From Trebonia sp. (lineage in GTDB: Bacteria; Actinomycetota; Actinomycetes; Streptosporangiales; Streptosporangiaceae), in contig JASHPP010000398.1 of NCBI GenBank assembly GCA_030038035.1, positions 1-10,543 of the forward strand: a stretch of 10,543 nucleotides of DNA, read 5' to 3'. Below, piece by piece: positions 6,279 through 10,543 of the stretch. The notes under the pieces were generated by a model, which was not told the origin of the DNA, searched no databases, and worked only from the letters and a program-made list of their open reading frames with translations. Made by a program: the position numbers and the translations under genes. Each line of letters starts with the position of its first letter. Within the stretch, counting starts at the first letter, position 1.

Positions 6279-9041
6279 ATGCGGGTGAGTAGGGCGACTC
6301 ATACGTTGGTGGGGCGGAGCGGGGAGTGCGAGGTGCTCGACCGCCTGCTTGCGGACGCGTGTCAGGGGTCGAGCGGCGTGCTGCTGCTGCGCGGCGAGGC
6401 GGGAATCGGGAAGACCGCACTCCTGGAACATGCCGCCGAGGCCGCCCAGCATATGCGGATCGTGCAGGTGACCGCCGTCCAGTCGGAGATGGAGCTCGAC
6501 TTTGCCGCGCTGCATCAGCTGCTCGTCCCGTTCCTGGGGTCTCTCAAGCGGCTGCCCCGGCCGCAGCGGGAGGCTCTCGGCTCGGCCTTCGGCCTGGTGG
6601 GGGGCACTGAGCCAGACCGTTTCCTGGTCGGGATCGCCGCGCTGACGATGATCACAGAGGCGGCGGCGCACCAGCCGATACTGTGCCTCATCGACGACGT
6701 GCAGTGGCTCGACAAGGCGTCGGTTGACGCGCTTGGGTTTGTCGCGCGCAGGCTGTCCGCCGATCCGGTGGCGATGCTGTTGGCGAACGGCGATGAGGAG
6801 CCGCAGGCGGCCGCGTTCGAGGGCCTGGAGGAGCTCAGGCTGACCGGCCTGCCAGATGAGCTGGCCCAGGAGTTGCTGGCGAGCGTCGCGGGGGGAATGC
6901 CGGATCAGGGCGTCGTGCGGCGGATCCTTGCCGCCACAGCCGGGCACCCGGAGGCGCTGATCGAGCTGGGCCGCGGGCTGTCGGCGGCCGAGCTCAACGG
7001 CACGCTGCCCTTGCCTGACCCGCTGCGCCTTGGCCGCCGGCTCGAGTCGGCGTACCTTCGCCGCGTGCGCGCTTTCTCACCGGCGGTGCGCACCTTGCTG
7101 CTGCTCGCCGCGGCTGAGCCGTCGGGGGAGCGCTTGCTGATCTGGAGAGCGGCCGAGCGGCTGGGGGTCGGCGCCGACGCCGCGGACGCGCCGGGCCTTG
7201 AGCGGATCATCCGGTTCGAGCCGCATCTGTGGTTCGTCCACCCGCTGCTGCGCTCGGCCGTCTACTACGCCGCCGCGGCCAGCGAGCGCAGGCGCGCGCA
7301 CGAGGTGCTCGCGGACGTCAGCGACTGCGGCCTTGATCCCGATCGCCGGGCCTGGCACCTGGCCGCGGCGGCCATCGGAGCCGACGAGGAGATCGCGGAT
7401 GAGCTCGCGCAGTCCGCGGACCGCGCGCGCGGCCGGGGCGACTGGGGCGGCTGCGCGGCGTTCCTTGAGCGCGCGGCCAGCCTGACCCCCGACCAGGCGC
7501 AGCGCGCCGCCCGCACGCTCGCCACCGCAGAGGCACGGCTCAACGCCGGCGATCCTGGCGCCGCCGCCGCGCTGGCGGAACGCGCCGGCCCTTATCTGGT
7601 CGACCCCTTGGCCCGGTCGCGTGCGAAACGATTGCGGGGAGCGGTGCGCATCGTGCTCGGCAAGCCCGCCGAGGCCTCGCCGATCCTGCTTGACGCGGCC
7701 AGGGAACTGCAGCCGCTAGACCCGGGACAGGCATGGAACACGCTGCTCGAAGCGTTCGAGGCGGCCCTGGCCGCGGGCCGGTTCGCACGGGGCGCGGGCA
7801 CTGCCGAGGTTCTGCAGGCCGTCCGCCTGCGGCCGTCCAGCCAGGACGCCCGCGCGAGCGTGGCGAGCCTGGCCCTTGACGGGTTCGCCGCGCTGGCCGA
7901 GCACAAAGACAAGGCGGGCGTCGCCCGGCTTCGCCAGGCGATCGCGGCGGCGGCACAGCAGGCCCCAGGCAGCGAGCACCTGCGCTTCGTGTTCTTCGCT
8001 CCCCTGGCCGCCTACGAGATACTGGACGACGCGGCCCTGCACGCCAGCTGTGCGCGGGCGGTGGCGCAGGCGCGCAGCCATGGTTCTCCGGCGGAAGTGG
8101 CCTGGACGCTGGGGTTGCTGAGCTACTCCGATGTGCTCGCCGGCCGCTTTACCGCGGCGGAGAACGCGACCGCCGAGGCCAGGGAACTGGCCGCGGCGAC
8201 CGGAGTGGCAGCCGACCTGCGGACCGGGATCAGCGACCTGGCGGTGCTGGCCTGGCAGGGACGGGAAGCGGCCGTCCGTCCGCTCGCCGCGGCTCGCCAG
8301 CGCGAGGCTACCCAGGCGGGATACGGGTTCGTCATGGGCTTCACCGCGATCTCGCTGACCGTGCTCGAGCTCGGCCTTGGTAACTACCACGCCGCGCTAC
8401 GGCACGGCCTGAATGCGTCGCTGCAAGGCATGCCGGGTGACATCGAGTTGCTGCCCGAACTGGTGGAGGCGGCCACCAGATGTGGTGCCGTCGGGGAGGC
8501 GGTGTGCGCCCTGGACAGGTTCACCGCCCGCGCGGAGGCGGCGGAGACCGACTGGGCGCTGGGCATGCTGCTGCGGTCTCGCGCCCTGCTGGCGGCGGAC
8601 GAGGACGCCGAGGAGCTGTACCGCGACGCCATCGAGCACCTCGGGCGCTGCCGTATCGTGCCGCAGCTCGGGCGGGCACACCTGGTCTACGGTGAGTGGC
8701 TCCGCCGCCAGCACCGCCGGCGCGACGCGCGGGCGGAGCTGCACAGCGCCTGCGACATCCTCGATAGCGTCGGTGCGGAGGCGTTCGCCAGGCGGGCACA
8801 GATGGAGTTGCTCGCCACCGGGGAGCACGCCCGCAAAAGGAGCGTCGGCGACCGCGATGAGCTCACGCCCCAGGAGCTGCAGATCGCCGGCCTGGCCAGC
8901 GAGGGTGCCTCCAACCTGGAGATAGCCGACCAGCTCTGTATCAGCGCGAACACCGTCGCCTACCACCTGCGGAAGGTCTTCAGGAAGCTGGACGTCACCA
9001 AACGGGCCGCGCTTGCCCACGTCCTTGAAGCCCGCACCTGA
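6279..9041 (+). CDS. LAL-type LuxR-family transcriptional regulator with N-terminal ATPase
   Basis: This 920-residue protein has the classic LAL (large ATP-binding LuxR) plan. An N-terminal STAND/AAA-type ATPase carries Walker A GEAGIGKT at residues 39-46 and Walker [12 protein letters not shown] at 135-145. The long Ala/Leu-rich helical middle (about 300-850) probably forms TPR-like repeats for sensing a ligand or partner. The C-terminal LuxR helix-turn-helix is at about 861-920 ([18 protein letters not shown], then [19 protein letters not shown]). ATG 6279 follows GGGGGA by 5 bases. Such proteins are usually ATP-dependent pathway activators in actinomycetes. It is divergent from the hopanoid operon, which makes it the natural candidate for regulating that operon and perhaps itself; the signal is unknown. 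The SDR gene follows 83 bases later on the same strand and might also be controlled by it. Confidence 0.92.
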   Translation: MRVSRATHTLVGRSGECEVLDRLLADACQGSSGVLLLRGEAGIGKTALLEHAAEAAQHMRIVQVTAVQSEMELDFAALHQLLVPFLGSLKRLPRPQREALGSAFGLVGGTEPDRFLVGIAALTMITEAAAHQPILCLIDDVQWLDKASVDALGFVARRLSADPVAMLLANGDEEPQAAAFEGLEELRLTGLPDELAQELLASVAGGMPDQGVVRRILAATAGHPEALIELGRGLSAAELNGTLPLPDPLRLGRRLESAYLRRVRAFSPAVRTLLLLAAAEPSGERLLIWRAAERLGVGADAADAPGLERIIRFEPHLWFVHPLLRSAVYYAAAASERRRAHEVLADVSDCGLDPDRRAWHLAAAAIGADEEIADELAQSADRARGRGDWGGCAAFLERAASLTPDQAQRAARTLATAEARLNAGDPGAAAALAERAGPYLVDPLARSRAKRLRGAVRIVLGKPAEASPILLDAARELQPLDPGQAWNTLLEAFEAALAAGRFARGAGTAEVLQAVRLRPSSQDARASVASLALDGFAALAEHKDKAGVARLRQAIAAAAQQAPGSEHLRFVFFAPLAAYEILDDAALHASCARAVAQARSHGSPAEVAWTLGLLSYSDVLAGRFTAAENATAEARELAAATGVAADLRTGISDLAVLAWQGREAAVRPLAAARQREATQAGYGFVMGFTAISLTVLELGLGNYHAALRHGLNASLQGMPGDIELLPELVEAATRCGAVGEAVCALDRFTARAEAAETDWALGMLLRSRALLAADEDAEELYRDAIEHLGRCRIVPQLGRAHLVYGEWLRRQHRRRDARAELHSACDILDSVGAEAFARRAQMELLATGEHARKRSVGDRDELTPQELQIAGLASEGASNLEIADQLCISANTVAYHLRKVFRKLDVTKRAALAHVLEART

Positions 9042-9111
9042 GCTGTCCGCGGCGGCACGCGCCTCTGTCGGCGCTGTCAATTCTGAGGACGCGAACGCCG
9101 AGCCCGCGCTG

Positions 9112-9117
9112 TATCGT
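9112..9117 (+). promoter_or_regulatory. Candidate -10 box for a leaderless SDR transcript
   Basis: TATCGT (TAnnnT pattern) ends 7 bases before GTG 9125, where transcription would start at or next to the first codon. No Shine-Dalgarno site precedes that GTG, so a leaderless mRNA, common in actinomycetes, fits. The -35 region (about 9088-9093) is weak. Confidence 0.4.
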
Positions 9118-9124
9118 CGCTTTT

Positions 9125-9895
9125 GTGGAGACGAGCCCGCACCCCAACGGCCGGCCCGGCGTCGCGTTGGTGACCGGGGGGTCGTCAGGAATCGGGGCGG
9201 CAGTGGCGGACTGCCTGGCCGCCGGCGGCTGGCAGCTGCTGGTGTCGGGGCGGGACGTGGGCCGGCTCGAGGAGGTCGCGGCCCGGACGGGCGGGGTGCC
9301 GCTTGCGGCCGACCTTTCCACGACGGCAGGCACCGACTGGCTGGCCAGCGCGGCGCTCGAGACGGCCGGGCAGGTAGACATGCTGGTCGCAGGGGCGGGC
9401 GTGGGCTGGTTCGGCCCGTTCACCGGGATGCACCCTGGCCTGGTGAAGGAGATCTTGATGGTCGACCTGGTCTCGGCCATCGAGCTCGTCCGGCTGCTGC
9501 TGCCGCAGATGCTGGCCAGGCGGCGGGGGCAGGTGGTGCTGGTCGGGTCGATCGCCGGCAGTGTCGGGGTGAGCGGCGAGGCCGTGTACTCCGCGGCCAA
9601 GGCCGGGCTCGGCGCGTTCGCGGAGGCGCTGCGCTTCGAGTTGCGCGGCACAGGAGTGCGGATCACCCACGTTGTCATCGGCGTCGCCGACACCCCGTTC
9701 TTCGCCCGCCGCGGCGCCGCCTACGTCCGGAGCAGGCCGCGGCCGTTGCCGCCGCGCCAGGTCGCCAGCCTGATCTGCCGAGCCGCGCTGAGCGGTCGTG
9801 AGGACGTCTACATCCCAGGCTGGACGCGGCTGCCCGGCCTGGTCCACGTCACCGCGCCGTCACTGTACCGCCGGCTGGCCGTCCGGTTCGGCTGA
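9125..9895 (+). CDS. Short-chain dehydrogenase/reductase (SDR), atypical active-site motifs
   Basis: This 256-residue Rossmann-fold oxidoreductase has the cofactor-binding TGGSSGIG at residues 17-24. R43 in the second-strand SGRD points to NADP(H) preference, a common but not certain rule. Catalytic Ser142 (VGSIAG) and the Y155xxxK159 pair (YSAAK) are present. Several usual motifs differ: NNAG is AGAG (90-93), the structural Asn of the tetrad is Asp114 (LMVDLVSA), and the PG pair after beta-6 is IG (185-186). The C-terminus has a basic hydrophobic end ([11 protein letters not shown]) that may touch membrane. GTG 9125 is chosen because it leaves a normal short lead before the first strand; there is no ribosome site. 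The substrate cannot be told. It lies 83 bases after the LAL gene and ends 11 bases from the convergent VOC gene. Confidence 0.87.
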   Translation: METSPHPNGRPGVALVTGGSSGIGAAVADCLAAGGWQLLVSGRDVGRLEEVAARTGGVPLAADLSTTAGTDWLASAALETAGQVDMLVAGAGVGWFGPFTGMHPGLVKEILMVDLVSAIELVRLLLPQMLARRRGQVVLVGSIAGSVGVSGEAVYSAAKAGLGAFAEALRFELRGTGVRITHVVIGVADTPFFARRGAAYVRSRPRPLPPRQVASLICRAALSGREDVYIPGWTRLPGLVHVTAPSLYRRLAVRFG

Positions 9896-9906
9896 GCGCG
9901 GGGTCT

Positions 9907-10311
9907 TCATCCCGGCGCCGACGCCGGCCGCGAGTCACGGCGGAGCGGGTGAGCGGCGGGAACCTCGACCAGGACGATCCGGATGCCATCGGGATCCTCG
10001 ATCCACATTTCGACCAGTCCCCAGGGCTCTGTCGCGGGCTCCCTGACGATCGTGACTCCGGCCGCGGCCAGCCGGGCGTGCTCGGCGCGGACATCCCGTA
10101 CCTGGAGCCAGATCATCATCGAGCGCCCGGGAGGGCCGGCCGCACGCCCGGAGACCTCGAGCATTCCGGCACCGAGGAAGAACACCACCCCGGGATCTTC
10201 CGGCGGGCCAAACTCCCTGTAGATGGCCAGGCCAAGCACGTCGCGGTAGAAGCGGCGGCTGCGGTCCGGGTCGCCGGGCCGCAGCAGGATCCGGCTGCTC
10301 AGAACGTCCAC
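9907..10311 (-). CDS. VOC-family (glyoxalase/dioxygenase-fold) protein
   Basis: This 134-residue protein fits a single VOC unit of two beta-alpha-beta-beta-beta modules. Module one starts SSRILLRPGDPDRSRRFYRD and continues LGLAIYREF, with VVFFLGAGMLEVSG to residue 55. Module two runs from MMIWLQVRDVRAEHARLAA to VEMWIEDPDGIRIVLVEVP, with the typical DPDG turn at 106-109. E52 and E101 sit at positions that bind metal in many members, but the usual partner His residues are not obvious, so catalysis is uncertain. The family includes glyoxalases, ring-cleaving dioxygenases and antibiotic-binding proteins, and this subtype has no assigned function known to me. Start GTG 10311 matches the usual N-terminus of this subtype although no Shine-Dalgarno site is present. 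The gene converges on the SDR gene with 11 bases between stops and probably has its own promoter. Confidence 0.86.
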   Translation of the reverse strand: MDVLSSRILLRPGDPDRSRRFYRDVLGLAIYREFGPPEDPGVVFFLGAGMLEVSGRAAGPPGRSMMIWLQVRDVRAEHARLAAAGVTIVREPATEPWGLVEMWIEDPDGIRIVLVEVPAAHPLRRDSRPASAPG

Positions 10312-10375
10312 CAGACTATTTCAGCACCGGACTTGCCCGGGTATGCGATCGCGGGCCGGCTGGTGCCCGCCGGCG

Positions 10376-10543
10376 CTAGTCCCGGTGCCGGGGAGTTGAG
10401 GTGCGGGCCGTGTGGGTCATGGACTGTTGGCGTGTGCTGTTTTGGTCCTGGCAGGGGCTGGGTGCTGTGGTTGCTGGTGCGGGGCTTGCCGGGCGGGTGC
10501 CTGCTCCGCCGGCTGGGGGGTGATCTGGCCTGGCGGGGCCGGC
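10376..10543 (-). other. Strongly G/T-skewed end region; possible C-terminus of an unknown Pro/Ala/Thr-rich protein
   Basis: From about 10381 to the edge the plus strand is about 50% G and 23% T, with only 6 A in 163 bases, unlike the rest of the window. On the minus strand a frame is open from the edge for 55 codons to TAG 10378-10376 and reads as Pro/Ala/Thr-rich, low-complexity sequence with no domain I recognise. It may be the tail of a gene lying mostly outside the window, or non-coding DNA. A 34-codon plus-strand frame from ATG 10419 to TGA is equally unconvincing. Confidence 0.25.

Noticed and set aside
6099..6947. A 282-codon minus-strand frame crossing the intergenic region and the LAL start
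   Set aside because: It is antisense to the Walker A and B coding region and its product shows no recognisable fold.
8397..9080. A 227-codon minus-strand frame opposite the LAL C-terminus
   Set aside because: It is the shadow of the helix-turn-helix coding region; no domain is visible.
9912..9927. A 6-base hairpin (CCGGCG/CGCCGG) near the convergent gene ends as a terminator
   Set aside because: It lies inside the VOC coding sequence, has no U-run, and such short GC hairpins are frequent by chance here.
10419..10523. A small plus-strand frame (34 residues) in the G/T-rich end
   Set aside because: There is no ribosome site, and its Gly/Ala/Val-rich product is what the skewed base composition would give by chance.

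Overview
The window is very GC-rich DNA with GTG starts and strong G/C third-position bias. This points to a high-GC actinomycete, possibly a Streptosporangiales or Streptomyces-like soil lineage; I cannot place it more precisely. No rRNA, tRNA, CRISPR array or complete mobile element is visible.

Positions 1-6004 hold one tightly packed minus-strand operon, read right to left. It starts with a 38-residue single-pass membrane microprotein (6004-5888) that has a strong Shine-Dalgarno site. Next comes a GT28/MGDG-synthase-like glycosyltransferase (5859-4681), then two radical SAM proteins that I recognise as hopanoid enzymes: HpnJ (4667-3225, bacteriohopanetetrol cyclitol ether formation) and HpnR (3225-1738, hopanoid C-3 methylase). 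Two multi-pass membrane proteins follow: a VC0807-like protein (1707-988) and an EamA/NIPA-like DMT transporter (983 to beyond the left edge). Gaps are 28, 13, -1, 30 and 4 bases, so one transcript is likely. The operon reads as a hopanoid-tailoring module that glycosylates the polyol side chain, contracts the sugar to a cyclitol ether, methylates ring A, and perhaps moves or places the lipid in the membrane. Core hopanoid genes (squalene synthesis, shc, hpnH, hpnG) and the deacetylase hpnK are not in the window and must lie elsewhere or be replaced.

A 274-base divergent intergenic region (6005-6278) separates the operon from a large plus-strand LAL-type LuxR ATPase-regulator (6279-9041), the natural candidate for a local regulator. 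The region holds overlapping inverted repeats in the operon leader and a cluster of TCACC/GGTGA half-sites next to the regulator.

To the right are a plus-strand short-chain dehydrogenase with atypical active-site motifs (9125-9895), probably translated from a leaderless mRNA, and a convergent minus-strand VOC/glyoxalase-fold protein (10311-9907). The last ~165 bases are strongly G/T-skewed and almost free of A on the plus strand. They carry no gene I recognise, although a Pro/Ala/Thr-rich reading frame stays open on the minus strand up to the window edge.
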